Assembly: GCA_004347695.1 (NCBI GenBank)
Contig: SLTK01000011.1
Coordinates: forward strand, 1-64,000
Length of the DNA stretch: 64,000 nt
Source of the DNA: Chloroflexota bacterium
GTDB lineage: Bacteria > Chloroflexota > Anaerolineae > Anaerolineales > Anaerolineaceae
Direction: 5' to 3'
The notes under the pieces are model-generated. The model was not told the origin of the DNA. It ran no database searches and worked only from the letters and a program-made list of their open reading frames with translations. Position numbers and translations under genes: made by a program. Below are positions 17,116 to 25,334 of this stretch, in pieces (positions within the stretch are counted from its first letter, which is position 1; the number at the start of each line of letters is the position of its first letter).

Positions 17116-18043
17116 ACATTTTTGGCTGGAAGTGTCTTTGACCGTTGACGGAGAACTTGCTGAGGCTGTAGCGGATGTACTTGGGCGCTTTACCCCCCAG
17201 GGGGTGGTGATGGAACAGGGGGTGACCTATAATGACGCTGAAGATTCAGGTACGCCTTACGGCCCGGTTCGCGTGTATGGTTACATTTCAATGGACAGTA
17301 CCACCGAGCAGAAACGCCAGCATCTCGAAGAATCGCTCTGGCACCTGTCCCAAATTAGGGCGCTGCCGCAGGCGGAATACAAAACGGTCCCCGACCAGGA
17401 TTGGATGACTGCCTGGAAGCAGCACTACCGACCCATTCCGGTCGGTGAAAAGCTTTTGATCCTGCCGGCCTGGCTTGAATCGACCTATCCCGATCGGGTG
17501 GCCATCAAAATCGACCCGAGCATGGCGTTTGGCACCGGTTCGCATCCCACCACCCAGCTATGCCTGGCGCTGCTCGAAAAATATGTGCAGCCGGGCAAAC
17601 CGGTGATCGACGTCGGCTGCGGGTCGGGCATCCTTTCAATCGGCGCGATCAAAATGGGCGCCAGCAAAGCACTGGCGGTGGACATCGATGCGGCGTCCGT
17701 TCGTGCCACGGATGAGAATGCGGCTGCCAACGAGGTTGGCGATCAAATATTCAGCGCGGCGGGTTCAGTCCAGGAAATTTTACAGGGACAATACTTCACC
17801 CGCCAGGCGCCGCTGGTGCTGGCGAATATCCTTGCGCCGGTTCTGGTGCGCCTGTTCAACGAGGACTTGGCAAAGCTGATCTCCCCGGGCGGCGTCATTC
17901 TCTTATCTGGCATTTTGATCGAGCAAGCGACTGAAGTTGAAGTCGAAGCAGGCAGCCACGGGTTGAAGCTGCTGGAACGCATGACGATCGGAGATTGGAT
18001 CGCCCTGGCATTTCAGAAACCAGCCCGTTCGACCGATAACTAA
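17108..18043 (+). CDS. prmA: Ribosomal protein L11 methyltransferase PrmA
   Basis: A 311-residue class I SAM-dependent methyltransferase. The PrmA-specific sequence KIDPSMAFGTGSHPTTQLCL precedes the SAM motif DVGCGSGILSIGA (about residues 160-172), and a later LANILAPVL corresponds to the catalytic N-x-x-x-P-like region. It trimethylates ribosomal protein L11. It starts with GTG inside the last codons of dnaJ (8-bp overlap), a common dnaJ-prmA arrangement. The gene ends 9 bp from the convergent nicotinate phosphoribosyltransferase. Confidence 0.93.
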   Translation: MVEHFWLEVSLTVDGELAEAVADVLGRFTPQGVVMEQGVTYNDAEDSGTPYGPVRVYGYISMDSTTEQKRQHLEESLWHLSQIRALPQAEYKTVPDQDWMTAWKQHYRPIPVGEKLLILPAWLESTYPDRVAIKIDPSMAFGTGSHPTTQLCLALLEKYVQPGKPVIDVGCGSGILSIGAIKMGASKALAVDIDAASVRATDENAAANEVGDQIFSAAGSVQEILQGQYFTRQAPLVLANILAPVLVRLFNEDLAKLISPGGVILLSGILIEQATEVEVEAGSHGLKLLERMTIGDWIALAFQKPARSTDN

Positions 18044-18052
18044 GCCGGTTCC

Positions 18053-19396
18053 CTACCAGATTCGTTCCATTTCCGGGTTGTCGAGCGCTTTCCGCCCGAC
18101 CTTTGCCAGATCCACCCACTGGTCATTCACTTTTATACGGACCACATCGGCGGTATAGTCGGTGACCGTCGCGGCGTGGTTATCGAACAAGGCCGAACCG
18201 ACGGCATAAATATCGACCGGTACATCCAGTCGCTCGAAGCGGCTGATTTTTTCCGGATTGAAACCGCCCGAGACCACAATCTTCACCGCCTGGCAGAATT
18301 GCCGGGCCCTTTCGCGCCACTCCAGCGGGAGGTCCCATTTTTGCCAGGCGGCATCCAGCGCCTGCCGCACCAAAAAGACCAGCCGCGGGTTGACGCCCAG
18401 ATCGAGCGCCGGATCACCCAACGGCGGAACGCCTTTGTCGCGCAGACTGCCGCTGGTGTCTAAACGCACGCCGTATAAAATGTAGCGCTGCGCTTCATCG
18501 GTTTTGCCAGCTTCCATTAAAGAGCGGTACTTACCGAACATTGCCTGGCACACCGCAACCGAGTCGTTGATGCAGTCATTGTTAAAATCGACCAATGCGA
18601 TTCGAGGAATGGTGACGGGAATGACCTTGGCGAAGGCCAGGGTAGCCTCACTGGTGTCTCCAAAAAAGCAGGCAATGGCCGCATGGGCAACTGTGCCGCC
18701 GCCAGCGCCGCCCCACCAGTCGCCTTGCGCGTCCGTGGAGACAAACGGCCCGAGAGTCTGGGCGTGGTCCAGGTTATAGCGTTGGACGGCGATCTGATAA
18801 GCATAGCCATCAGCGGCCTGGACCTCATGAATATCAAAGCGCGCCGGGAAGAAGAGCATGGGTTTACCGCGGGCTGCTACCAGGGCATCGTACACATTGC
18901 TCGCCACCCGGCTGGCGCGCGTCAGAATGCCGAGGGTGGGGGTCTCCAGGATGGCAAAATCGCGGTAGCGACCGCGGACGCGGATGACAGGATTGACGTG
19001 CAAGGGGTTGCCGTCCGAATGGACCATTGCGCCGTCCTGCACCGCCCACACCTGCAGGCGGTCAGCGGTATCAACGAAGGTGTCGCCCTCGAAATAACCG
19101 GTGCAGTGGCGCAGCATAGTCAGCGCTTTATCAACGCCCACCACCAGGGTTTTTCCCTGGCGGCGGGTGAACCACTGCATTTCAACCTCAAGGTCGCCGG
19201 CGTCGATCTGGGTGGGATCGATCCCTGGCGGAAGGCGGTGGTCGTTGCCCTGGTAGGCGTAATTACTGTGCGCCAGTACTTCGAGCATGTACGCAATATT
19301 CGAAAAATATTTGTCGGTGTACCAACCTTTACGCATGCGTTCGATGTCAAGTTTGAAGGTGGCATTCGTCAACCGCTTCTGGTCAAATATACTCAT
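18053..19396 (-). CDS. Nicotinate phosphoribosyltransferase-family protein
   Basis: A 447-residue protein of the NAPRTase family (PncB type), which makes nicotinate mononucleotide from nicotinic acid and PRPP in NAD salvage. Supporting features are the N-terminal TNATFKLDIERMRKGWYTDKYF, an EMQWFTRR segment, the FPARFDIHEVQAADGYAYQIA block, the ALVDFNNDC strand, and the VRLDTSGSLRDKG and KIVVSGGFNPEKI phosphate-binding strands. ATG at 19396 is chosen because GGAG precedes it; 42 further in-frame codons upstream run across the promoter and operator. Control probably acts through the perfect dyad next to the -10. Quinolinate phosphoribosyltransferase shares the fold, so substrate is probable, not certain. 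Confidence 0.85.
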   Translation of the reverse strand: MSIFDQKRLTNATFKLDIERMRKGWYTDKYFSNIAYMLEVLAHSNYAYQGNDHRLPPGIDPTQIDAGDLEVEMQWFTRRQGKTLVVGVDKALTMLRHCTGYFEGDTFVDTADRLQVWAVQDGAMVHSDGNPLHVNPVIRVRGRYRDFAILETPTLGILTRASRVASNVYDALVAARGKPMLFFPARFDIHEVQAADGYAYQIAVQRYNLDHAQTLGPFVSTDAQGDWWGGAGGGTVAHAAIACFFGDTSEATLAFAKVIPVTIPRIALVDFNNDCINDSVAVCQAMFGKYRSLMEAGKTDEAQRYILYGVRLDTSGSLRDKGVPPLGDPALDLGVNPRLVFLVRQALDAAWQKWDLPLEWRERARQFCQAVKIVVSGGFNPEKISRFERLDVPVDIYAVGSALFDNHAATVTDYTADVVRIKVNDQWVDLAKVGRKALDNPEMERIW

Positions 19397-19424
19397 GAGA
19401 TCTCCGGGCGTAGAGGGCTGAATA

Positions 19425-19447
19425 ATTAGTGTATAAATTACACTAAT
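19425..19447 (-). promoter_or_regulatory. Perfect palindromic operator of the NAPRTase gene
   Basis: ATTAGTGTA-N5-TACACTAAT is a 23-base dyad with perfect 9-base arms, placed immediately downstream of the -10 box so that it covers the transcription start. The position is typical of a repressor site. The AGTGT/ACACT arms recall sites of NrtR-type NAD regulators, but that identification is a guess. Confidence 0.65.
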
Positions 19448-19476
19448 AGTATAATACAGGCTGACAGCTCTGTCAA
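19448..19476 (-). promoter_or_regulatory. Near-consensus promoter of the NAPRTase gene
   Basis: On the minus strand TTGACA (19471-19476) is separated by exactly 17 bases from TATACT (19448-19453). The start site would fall inside the palindrome at 19425-19447. Confidence 0.75.
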
Positions 19477-19539
19477 GCCAGGTGTGGCCGGTGTTAAAAT
19501 AAGTATGATCGATCGCAGTCAAGTCCCGGAGGTATATTC

Positions 19540-19773
19540 ATGCAGGATTTACAAACAATAGGCCGTTGGTTAATGATTGCAGGTGTAGGGCTGGCGGCCA
19601 TTGGCGCGCTGGTGTGGCTGGTAGGCCGGTTAACCGGCTGGCAGAATCTGCCTGGGACGATCAAAGTCGAAACCAACGGCTGGACGTGTATCCTTCCGTT
19701 GCTTGGTTCGATTGTGTTGAGCGTTCTGCTTACCATCCTTTTGAATGTGATTTTCCGCGGCTCGAATCGTTAG
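19540..19773 (+). CDS. DUF2905 small membrane protein
   Basis: A 77-residue protein with two transmembrane helices joined by the family segment LPGTIKVETNGWTCILPLLGSIVLSVLL, which matches the DUF2905 pattern (helix, G-x-LPGDI-x-x-E, then F/C-Y-F-P-L helix). Function unknown. GGAGG before the ATG and a TGTTAAAAT box at 19492-19500 support expression. It is divergent from the NAPRTase gene. Confidence 0.8.
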   Translation: MQDLQTIGRWLMIAGVGLAAIGALVWLVGRLTGWQNLPGTIKVETNGWTCILPLLGSIVLSVLLTILLNVIFRGSNR

Positions 19774-19802
19774 CCATTGCCGACTGCAATTCGTAAAGAA
19801 TA

Positions 19803-19811
19803 TGGTATAGT
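19803..19811 (+). promoter_or_regulatory. Extended -10 (TGGTATAGT) for the PRTase gene
   Basis: TG-G-TATAGT lies about 50 bases before the chosen start. The same nine bases stand before the response-regulator gene at 54207-54215. Confidence 0.45.
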
Positions 19812-19864
19812 ATCCACTTTGGGCAGTAAAATGCTGCACATTCATTGCTGGGAGAATGGTCGAA

Positions 19865-20416
19865 ATGAAAGAACGAGAAACTTACCCGGTCGTGATGGCC
19901 GGAATAAAACGTGATTTGGGCTTGTTCGAGGTTGCGCCGGGACTGCGTATAGCCTTGTTGAATATTCTGGGCGATACCGAGCTGGTAAAGGCCTGCGCGG
20001 CTGCCCTGGCAGAAAAAACCAGCAGCATTCCATACGATGTTGTTGTGACGGCCGAGACCAAGAGCATTCCACTGGCTTACGAATTTTCCGTCCAGACTAA
20101 GAAACCCTATGTGGTTTTGCGGAAGGCCTATAAATTCTACATGGGTGAGGCGATCAAAGCCGAGACGAACTCGATCACCACAGGCGCGCCCCAGACGCTC
20201 TTTTTGGATGAGAAAGACTACCAACTGATGAAGGGCAAGAAGGTGCTGATTTTGGACGATGTCATCAGTACCGGCTCGACGCTGGAAGGAATGCGCTCGA
20301 TCATCGAACAAGCCGGCGCCGAAATCGCCGGTGAAGCCGCCATTTGCACCGAAGGGGACAAGGCGCAATGGAACGGAATCATCTCCCTGGCGCATTTGCC
20401 GTTGTTCAAAAGCTAA
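19865..20416 (+). CDS. Purine (adenine-type) phosphoribosyltransferase-family protein
   Basis: A 183-residue type I PRTase. The PRPP-binding motif VLILDDVISTGSTLEGM is near residues 127-143, and VVTAETKSIPLAYEFS upstream is the APRT-like region. The reaction family transfers a base to PRPP to give a nucleotide; adenine is likely but xanthine or a regulatory role is possible. ATG at 19865 is preferred to 19856 because GGGAG (19850-19854) is 10 bases away from it rather than one. A strong bidirectional terminator follows. No purine pathway gene is adjacent. Confidence 0.8.
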   Translation: MKERETYPVVMAGIKRDLGLFEVAPGLRIALLNILGDTELVKACAAALAEKTSSIPYDVVVTAETKSIPLAYEFSVQTKKPYVVLRKAYKFYMGEAIKAETNSITTGAPQTLFLDEKDYQLMKGKKVLILDDVISTGSTLEGMRSIIEQAGAEIAGEAAICTEGDKAQWNGIISLAHLPLFKS

Positions 20417-20434
20417 GTTAATTTGAAGGATGAC

Positions 20435-20463
20435 AAAAAAGAGACCTTGGGGTCTCTTTTTTT
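20435..20463. terminator. Bidirectional intrinsic terminator
   Basis: AAAAAAGAGACC-TTGG-GGTCTCTTTTTTT gives a 12-bp stem with an A-run on one side and a T-run on the other. It lies between the convergent PRTase and ferredoxin genes and can terminate both. Confidence 0.9.
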
Positions 20464-20484
20464 GATTCTTACAACACGGGCTGG

Positions 20485-20676
20485 TTAATCCTTAGCGCTG
20501 ATCGCTTCTTCGGGACATTCGTCCATTGCCCGCTGTACCAGGTCGCGGTATTGTTCAGGGGCCGGGTCTACGAGTATGATGGCGTATCCCTCGTCGCCGA
20601 GTGAAAACAGTCCGGGCACAATCGTTCCACAAACGCCGCATCCCATGCATGCATCCGGATCGATATAGACCTTCAT
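20485..20676 (-). CDS. Single-cluster [4Fe-4S] ferredoxin
   Basis: A 63-residue ferredoxin with one cluster site: C10, C13 and C16 in CMGCGVC, and C54 in the conserved CPEEAI. A central acidic insertion of about 37 residues replaces the second cluster motif, as in Thermotoga- and Desulfovibrio-type ferredoxins. It carries electrons for soluble oxidoreductases; the partner is unknown, although the radical SAM and other redox enzymes of the window are possible users. GAGGAGG lies upstream of the ATG. Confidence 0.92.
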   Translation of the reverse strand: MKVYIDPDACMGCGVCGTIVPGLFSLGDEGYAIILVDPAPEQYRDLVQRAMDECPEEAISAKD

Positions 20677-20831
20677 CGGGGTTATTCCTCCTCAGTGTTC
20701 CGGCGGTGCCTTCCACAACTACCGCCGATCGGGCGCAAAAAACCACCCGGCTGCAATGTTCCAATTTCATTATAGTGATTCCGATTCCGGATTGTGTCCC
20801 GATTGTCAGTGATTTTCCTCCTGATTTGACG

Positions 20832-21986
20832 CTAATTCTTTTTGAGGATCGAAGCCCCGGCTGACGCCTTGCAGGCGAAAACCTGCACCTCGCGACCTGT
20901 TTTGGCATGATAGTCGCTTTGCAGGGCGGCGATAAACCCTCTCACATGATGCGTTTGTACCAGGTTGACAGTGCAGCCGCCGAAGCCGGCGCCAGTCAGA
21001 CGCGCGCCGTAGCAGCCCGGCAATCCACGAGCAATCTCGACCAGGGCATCGATCTCGGGCAGCGACACTTGATACTGGTCGCGCAGCGAAACATGTCCGG
21101 CGTACATCAATTTCCCCAACCCGGAGGCATCGTTGTTTACCAGACAATCCGTCGCAGCCTCGACCCGCGCCATTTCCTCAACAACATGGCGGGCGCGCAA
21201 AGCGCTTCGCTCTGGCAGCGTATTCTGCAGCCGGTAAAAATCCTCCAACGAGAGGTCGCGCAGCGACTGCAACCCGGGTATCGCCCGGTTTAGCTCTGCT
21301 ACCGCCTGCTCGCAATCCTTCCGCCGGTCATTGTATGCAGAATTGGCCAGCGACCGGCGCAAGCCGGTGTCGGCAATCACCAGTTCAGCGCCGGGCGAAA
21401 GCGGCAGCGCCCGGCAATCGAACAAGCGCGTGTCGAACCGCAAAACGCTGCCCGGCACCCCAAAGGCGCAGGCGAATTGATCCATCAGCCCTGAATGAAC
21501 ACCGACGTATTCATTTTCTGCCTGCTGACACAGCCGGGCCAGGTCGAGCCGCGGCAATGCCCAGTCGCCAAGCGAATCGCTCAATAACGCAAAGGCGACC
21601 TCGACCGCTGCCGAAGAGCTTAAACCCGCTGCGATGGGGATATCGGATTGAAATGCTGCCTTGAAGCCATGCAGCCGCAGGTCATGCTGCTGGGCTGCCC
21701 ATGCAATGCCAGCGGGATAAAGCGCCCAGGTTGGCAGCGGTTTTTGCTGCTGATCTAATTTTCGACCCAGATCCGTAAAGGTGAACTTTACGGTTTCATT
21801 CAGGTCCAAAGCTGTAATTTCGATATGGCGCTCGTCCATCGGCCAGGCAAAAAGGTCAACCTGGCGGTCGATTGCAGCCGGCAGCACCACTCCCTGGTTG
21901 TAATCCACGTGTTCGCCCAGCAGGTTCACCCGTCCGGGTGAACGGACATGCAGGGGAGCGGTTTCCAGCCAGTCGGTGGAGGTCAT
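20832..21986 (-). CDS. galK: Galactokinase
   Basis: A 384-residue GHMP kinase. The galactokinase signature GRVNLLGEHVDYNQGVVLP is near residues 17-35, the ATP-binding GHMP motif is IPIAAGLSSSAAVEVAF, and the C-terminal ARLTGAGFGGCTVNLV motif is intact. It phosphorylates galactose at C1 for the Leloir pathway; galT and galE are not adjacent. The start overlaps the end of the GIY-YIG gene by 4 bp, so it is the last gene of a four-gene minus-strand operon starting at the M50 protease. Confidence 0.93.
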   Translation of the reverse strand: MTSTDWLETAPLHVRSPGRVNLLGEHVDYNQGVVLPAAIDRQVDLFAWPMDERHIEITALDLNETVKFTFTDLGRKLDQQQKPLPTWALYPAGIAWAAQQHDLRLHGFKAAFQSDIPIAAGLSSSAAVEVAFALLSDSLGDWALPRLDLARLCQQAENEYVGVHSGLMDQFACAFGVPGSVLRFDTRLFDCRALPLSPGAELVIADTGLRRSLANSAYNDRRKDCEQAVAELNRAIPGLQSLRDLSLEDFYRLQNTLPERSALRARHVVEEMARVEAATDCLVNNDASGLGKLMYAGHVSLRDQYQVSLPEIDALVEIARGLPGCYGARLTGAGFGGCTVNLVQTHHVRGFIAALQSDYHAKTGREVQVFACKASAGASILKKN

Positions 21987-22246
21987 GGCAGGTCGGAGGT
22001 TGCTGACTGAATTAATCTCTGCTTTTGGGGGCGTTTGAGCGCCTTGATTTCATGTTCCCGCCGCATGGCCTGACTGCGGTCAGGTAATGATTCAACGTAA
22101 ACCAGGCGTACCGGTCCATGCTGGCGCGTATACTTAGCGCCTTGGCCGAGATTGTGCTGGCGGGTGCGGCGTTCGGGGTTGGTTGTCCAACCGGTGTAGT
22201 AGGTTCCATCGGCGCATTCAACGATATAGCAGAAAAAAGCCGCCAT
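21983..22246 (-). CDS. GIY-YIG domain protein (UPF0213/YhbQ type)
   Basis: An 87-residue single-domain GIY-YIG protein: YIVECADGTYYTGWT contains the two tyrosine strands, RRTRQHN supplies the catalytic arginine, and the EHEIKALKRPQKQRLI end is typical of the YhbQ family. The fold is a nuclease domain; the role of the short stand-alone proteins is poorly known. It overlaps galK by 4 bp. Confidence 0.87.
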   Translation of the reverse strand: MAAFFCYIVECADGTYYTGWTTNPERRTRQHNLGQGAKYTRQHGPVRLVYVESLPDRSQAMRREHEIKALKRPQKQRLIQSATSDLP

Positions 22247-22258
22247 TTGCCCGCCTGA

Positions 22259-23254
22259 CTATTTCTTTGGCTTGTCCAAATCCTTTAGTTTTACGCCCAT
22301 GCCGACCAGTTTGCCCAACCACTGCCCGCTGGTAGGCATTTCGGGGGTTGAGACGAATTCCCAATCGTGCGTCTGGCGTTTATTCAACCACAGGTTACGT
22401 CCGTCAACTGCTTCCTGGATGTAAGCTTTCAGCGCCTCGGCATCCTGGCTGGAAATCATACCCCGCATCTTATGCAGTTCTTCTACCAGCCCATCGATAA
22501 CCCGCAACATGTTTTCGCTGTTGAGCAGCATGGCCTGGCCGTATTCTTTGCGCTCATCCAACGATTCCAGTGTGGCAAGGGTATTGATAAAGGCTGGCCC
22601 GGCGATTTTACGCCCTTCCCGCCAGCCAGGCTGCGCTGCAATCGCGCGGAAGAGGGCCACTGCTGAAATCTGCGGAAGATGATGAACCAGCGCAGTCAGC
22701 CCTTCTGCTTCCACAGGGTCCGAAAAATATGGTTTGGCGCCCAGCAACGTCGAAAAATCAGCGGCCAGTTTGACCGCGTCCGGGTGGGTTTTTTCAGTCG
22801 AACCGATCAAAAACACACTTTTTTGGAACAGGTCAGCGCGCGCATTTTCATACCCATGCGTCGTTTCCTGAATGTATTCCGGGTTGATGGTCGGGGTAAA
22901 TGCCAGTAAATGCCGTTCCTCGGGCAGCACGCCTTCAGCCCAGTTCAATACAGCCGTCTTGAGCACTGAAGTATCCAGCACCACAGCGCCGGGTTTCAGT
23001 GCGGGGGCGATCGCCTCCAAAGTTTTGCGGATTTCGTCCACCGGCAGGCATAAAACCACAATGTCGGCATTTTCTGCTGCAGAGGGTAAATTGTGAACCA
23101 CTTTATCGAAGGCGCCCAGTTTTTGAGCTTTTCCTTCAGTCAGGATGTCCTCGTCGCTGCCCACCCGGGTGATGGCATGGTTGCCTACTTTGAGCGCCAG
23201 CCCGATGGAGACTCCAATCTGGTTGAGACCAATTACGGTCATTTGTACGGTCAT
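22259..23254 (-). CDS. Prephenate dehydrogenase-like NAD(P)-dependent dehydrogenase
   Basis: A 331-residue protein with an N-terminal Rossmann domain (MTVIGLNQIGVSIGLAL, residues 5-21; the glycine pattern GxxxxG is looser than usual) and a helical C-terminal half like TyrA. Features include VVLCLPVDEI, GAVVLDTSVLK and a LVHHLPQISAVALF helix corresponding to the TyrA dimer core. It may be arogenate or prephenate dehydrogenase, but no aromatic pathway gene is close and the N-motif is atypical, so another 2-hydroxyacid or imine substrate is possible. ATG at 23254 is preceded by GGAGG and overlaps the M50 gene by 4 bp; a longer frame upstream is inside that gene. Confidence 0.72.
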   Translation of the reverse strand: MTVQMTVIGLNQIGVSIGLALKVGNHAITRVGSDEDILTEGKAQKLGAFDKVVHNLPSAAENADIVVLCLPVDEIRKTLEAIAPALKPGAVVLDTSVLKTAVLNWAEGVLPEERHLLAFTPTINPEYIQETTHGYENARADLFQKSVFLIGSTEKTHPDAVKLAADFSTLLGAKPYFSDPVEAEGLTALVHHLPQISAVALFRAIAAQPGWREGRKIAGPAFINTLATLESLDERKEYGQAMLLNSENMLRVIDGLVEELHKMRGMISSQDAEALKAYIQEAVDGRNLWLNKRQTHDWEFVSTPEMPTSGQWLGKLVGMGVKLKDLDKPKK

Positions 23255-23907
23255 ACATTTCCTCCCAGCAGCAATATCCACAGGTTTGGCAGAGCCGGCG
23301 ACATCATCCAACCGAAGACATCAAAACCAAAGCGTGGCGCCAGAAAAACCAGCAGCATCAGCACAATGGGTCCATAGGGGCGAATGACGTCTAATACCCG
23401 CGCCAGCGGCGGCGGGGCAAAATAGCTGTAAATTTTATCGCCATCCAGCGGCGCCAGGGGAATCAGGTTGAACAACATCAACAAAAGGTTGATGAAAATA
23501 AATTCGGTCAAAAAATCATACGGCGTGGGTAAAAAGTTGGCTGTCCCAAAGGCATTGTAAGGTGTGACCCAGCCGGCCCTGAGCGGGATGGCGGCTGCGA
23601 TAGCCATCAGGAAGTTGGAGGCTGGACCAGCCAGCGAGACCCACATGAATGCCGAAGGAGAACGTTGAGCCAGCGCATAAGGATTGACCGGAACGGGCTT
23701 GGCCCAGCCAAAACCGGCGACCAACAGCATGAGCGAGCCAAAAATATCCAGATGTTTGAGCGGATTGAGTGTCAGACGGCCGTTCATGCGCGGGGTATTA
23801 TCCCCAAAAAGATCGGCCACTTTTGCATGTGCAAATTCGTGCGTGCTGAGGGCAATAACCAGCGTCAGAATACGGCTGATAAGGGTGGGCAAGTCTAGAC
23901 CGAGCAT
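23251..23907 (-). CDS. M50 family (site-2-type) zinc metalloprotease
   Basis: A 218-residue polytopic membrane protein. The zinc motif HEFAH gives H23, E24 and H27 in the first helix, and NLIPLAPLDGDKI supplies the third ligand in the typical N-P-x-x-PLDG segment. GPASNFLMAI between them is the usual third motif of the compact FtsM/SpoIVFB-like site-2 proteases. Such enzymes cut substrates within the membrane; no anti-sigma factor is adjacent. It heads the operon M50, TyrA-like, GIY-YIG, galK, and has its own extended -10 promoter divergent from DUF951. Confidence 0.9.
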   Translation of the reverse strand: MLGLDLPTLISRILTLVIALSTHEFAHAKVADLFGDNTPRMNGRLTLNPLKHLDIFGSLMLLVAGFGWAKPVPVNPYALAQRSPSAFMWVSLAGPASNFLMAIAAAIPLRAGWVTPYNAFGTANFLPTPYDFLTEFIFINLLLMLFNLIPLAPLDGDKIYSYFAPPPLARVLDVIRPYGPIVLMLLVFLAPRFGFDVFGWMMSPALPNLWILLLGGNV

Positions 23908-23942
23908 ACGATTAATCTCCAGTCGGGCACCGCGTGAGGAGG

Positions 23943-23965
23943 ATTATAACATGGGGTGGTATAAT
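23943..23965. promoter_or_regulatory. Divergent overlapping pair of extended -10 boxes
   Basis: TGTTATAAT reads on the minus strand at 23943-23951 toward the M50 operon, and TGGTATAAT reads on the plus strand at 23957-23965 toward the DUF951 gene. The two core boxes are only 11 bp apart, so polymerase binding should be mutually exclusive. The plus start falls at or next to the ATG at 23972. Confidence 0.65.
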
Positions 23966-23971
23966 CGCGGC

Positions 23972-24184
23972 ATGCTGCCGGACTTGCGCCTGAAGGACGT
24001 GTTGCGGATGCGCAAATCGCATCCCTGCGGCAGCTTTGACTGGCGCGTCATCCGCCTTGGGGCTGATATTGGTTTGGAGTGTCTGAAATGCGGCCGGCAC
24101 ATCCTTTTAACCCGGCGCGAGCTGAGCCGCCGCCTGAAATTAATCGTTGCTCGGAATGAGGATGAATCCGGTGGCCTGGGCTAA
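23972..24184 (+). CDS. DUF951 family protein
   Basis: A 70-residue protein matching DUF951: LRLKDVLRMRKSHPCGSFDWRV, then IRLGADIGLECLKCGRHILLTR, with the invariant HPCG and a CxxC pair. Function unknown; the cysteines suggest metal binding, and the family is usually found next to translation or parB/ychF genes. The start at 23972 fits family length. An upstream ATG at 23951 has a good GGAGG but lies before the -10 box (23960-23965) and would not be in the transcript, so a leaderless message starting at 23972 is proposed. The 3' end overlaps the next gene by 29 bp. Confidence 0.8.
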   Translation: MLPDLRLKDVLRMRKSHPCGSFDWRVIRLGADIGLECLKCGRHILLTRRELSRRLKLIVARNEDESGGLG

Positions 24185-25313
24185 ACCGCACATTTTATTT
24201 TTATTTTCCGATACCGGCGGCGGCCACCGCGCTGCGGCCGAAGCGATTATCGAAGCGATAAACCTGGAATTTCCGGACCAGGTGACCACTGAGATGGTGG
24301 ATATTTTTCTGCAATATGCCCCGCCGCCAATCAATCTGGCGCCGCGCATCTACCCCCGCCTGTCACGGATGCCTAACATGTGGGAAATGGGCTACCGCGC
24401 CAGCGACGGCCGCCGCCGGACGCGCTTTGCTTACACTATGTTATGGCCCTACCTGCGCAATTCACTCGAACGGTTGATGACCAACCATCCGGCCAACCTG
24501 GTCGTGTCGGTTCATCAGATGATCAATTCACCGGTATCCCGGACTGCGCAGGTATACGGCATCCCGTTTGTGACGGTGGTGACCGATCTGGTTTCCACCC
24601 ATGCTGCCTGGTTCTGTCCCACCGCCGATCTGGTGGTGGTGCCAACTCAGGCCGCCTACAACCGCGGCCTTGAAATGCGCATGCCCGGTGACCGCATGCA
24701 GGTGGTCGGGCAGCCGGTTGCCGATCGGTTTACTTTGCCGCCCGGTGATCGCATTGCGTTACGCGAACGACTCGGGTGGCGGCAGGATCTGCCGGTTGCA
24801 CTGCTGGTGGGAGGCGGCGAGGGGATGGGACCGCTGGCAGCCACGGCGCTGGCAATTGATGTGGCCCGGCTGCCGCTTCAGTTGGTTGTGGTTGCAGGGC
24901 GCAATAAACAGTTGCGCCAGCAATTGGAGCAGCATCCCTGGAAAATACCGGTTACCATTTATGGTTTTGTGACCGAGATGCCGGATTTTATGCGCGCCGC
25001 CGATGTACTGATCAGTAAAGCCGGACCGGGAACGATTTCAGAGGCGTTTATTGCCGGACTGCCGGTTATTCTTTACAGCAAGATGCCCGGGCAGGAAGAT
25101 GGCAATGTTGATTTTGTGGTGCAGGAAGGGGCTGGAGTGTGGGCGCCGCGGCCGCAACTGGTAGTCGAAACGCTGCATACCTGGCTGACGCATCCGGAGA
25201 AGCGGCGCGCCGCCGCGATCAACGCAGTGCGCCTGGCCCGGCCGGATGCATCCCGCCGGATTGCCCGCCTGCTGGTCGGAATCGCTGCCCCGGCGATCAC
25301 AAATCACGCATAA
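24156..25313 (+). CDS. MGDG synthase/GT28-type glycosyltransferase (copy 1)
   Basis: A 385-residue GT-B fold protein like plant MGDG synthase and bacterial diglucosyldiacylglycerol synthase UgtP. The N-terminal FLFSDTGGGHRAAAEAI is the acceptor-side signature, and the C-terminal ISKAGPGTISEAFIAGLPVILY is the nucleotide-sugar site. It probably transfers a hexose from a UDP-sugar to diacylglycerol in the membrane. A second family member is at 60103-61350; the two differ at many positions (SDTGGGH versus TADAGFGH). The start is uncertain among ATG codons at 24156 and 24162. It leads into tsaE after 21 bp. Confidence 0.83.
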   Translation: MRMNPVAWAKPHILFLFSDTGGGHRAAAEAIIEAINLEFPDQVTTEMVDIFLQYAPPPINLAPRIYPRLSRMPNMWEMGYRASDGRRRTRFAYTMLWPYLRNSLERLMTNHPANLVVSVHQMINSPVSRTAQVYGIPFVTVVTDLVSTHAAWFCPTADLVVVPTQAAYNRGLEMRMPGDRMQVVGQPVADRFTLPPGDRIALRERLGWRQDLPVALLVGGGEGMGPLAATALAIDVARLPLQLVVVAGRNKQLRQQLEQHPWKIPVTIYGFVTEMPDFMRAADVLISKAGPGTISEAFIAGLPVILYSKMPGQEDGNVDFVVQEGAGVWAPRPQLVVETLHTWLTHPEKRRAAAINAVRLARPDASRRIARLLVGIAAPAITNHA

Positions 25314-25321
25314 AATCCGAG

Positions 25322-25327
25322 TATAAT
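25322..25327 (+). promoter_or_regulatory. -10 box giving a probable leaderless tsaE message
   Basis: TATAAT ends 7 bases before the ATG at 25335, so transcription should begin at or within a base of the initiation codon. No Shine-Dalgarno sequence is present in the intervening bases. Confidence 0.5.
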
Positions 25328-25334
25328 TTGGTTA

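Noticed and set aside
23951..23971. Upstream ATG for the DUF951 gene with GGAGG
   Set aside because: It lies before the extended -10 box and lengthens the protein beyond the family start; the GGAGG overlaps the divergent promoter.
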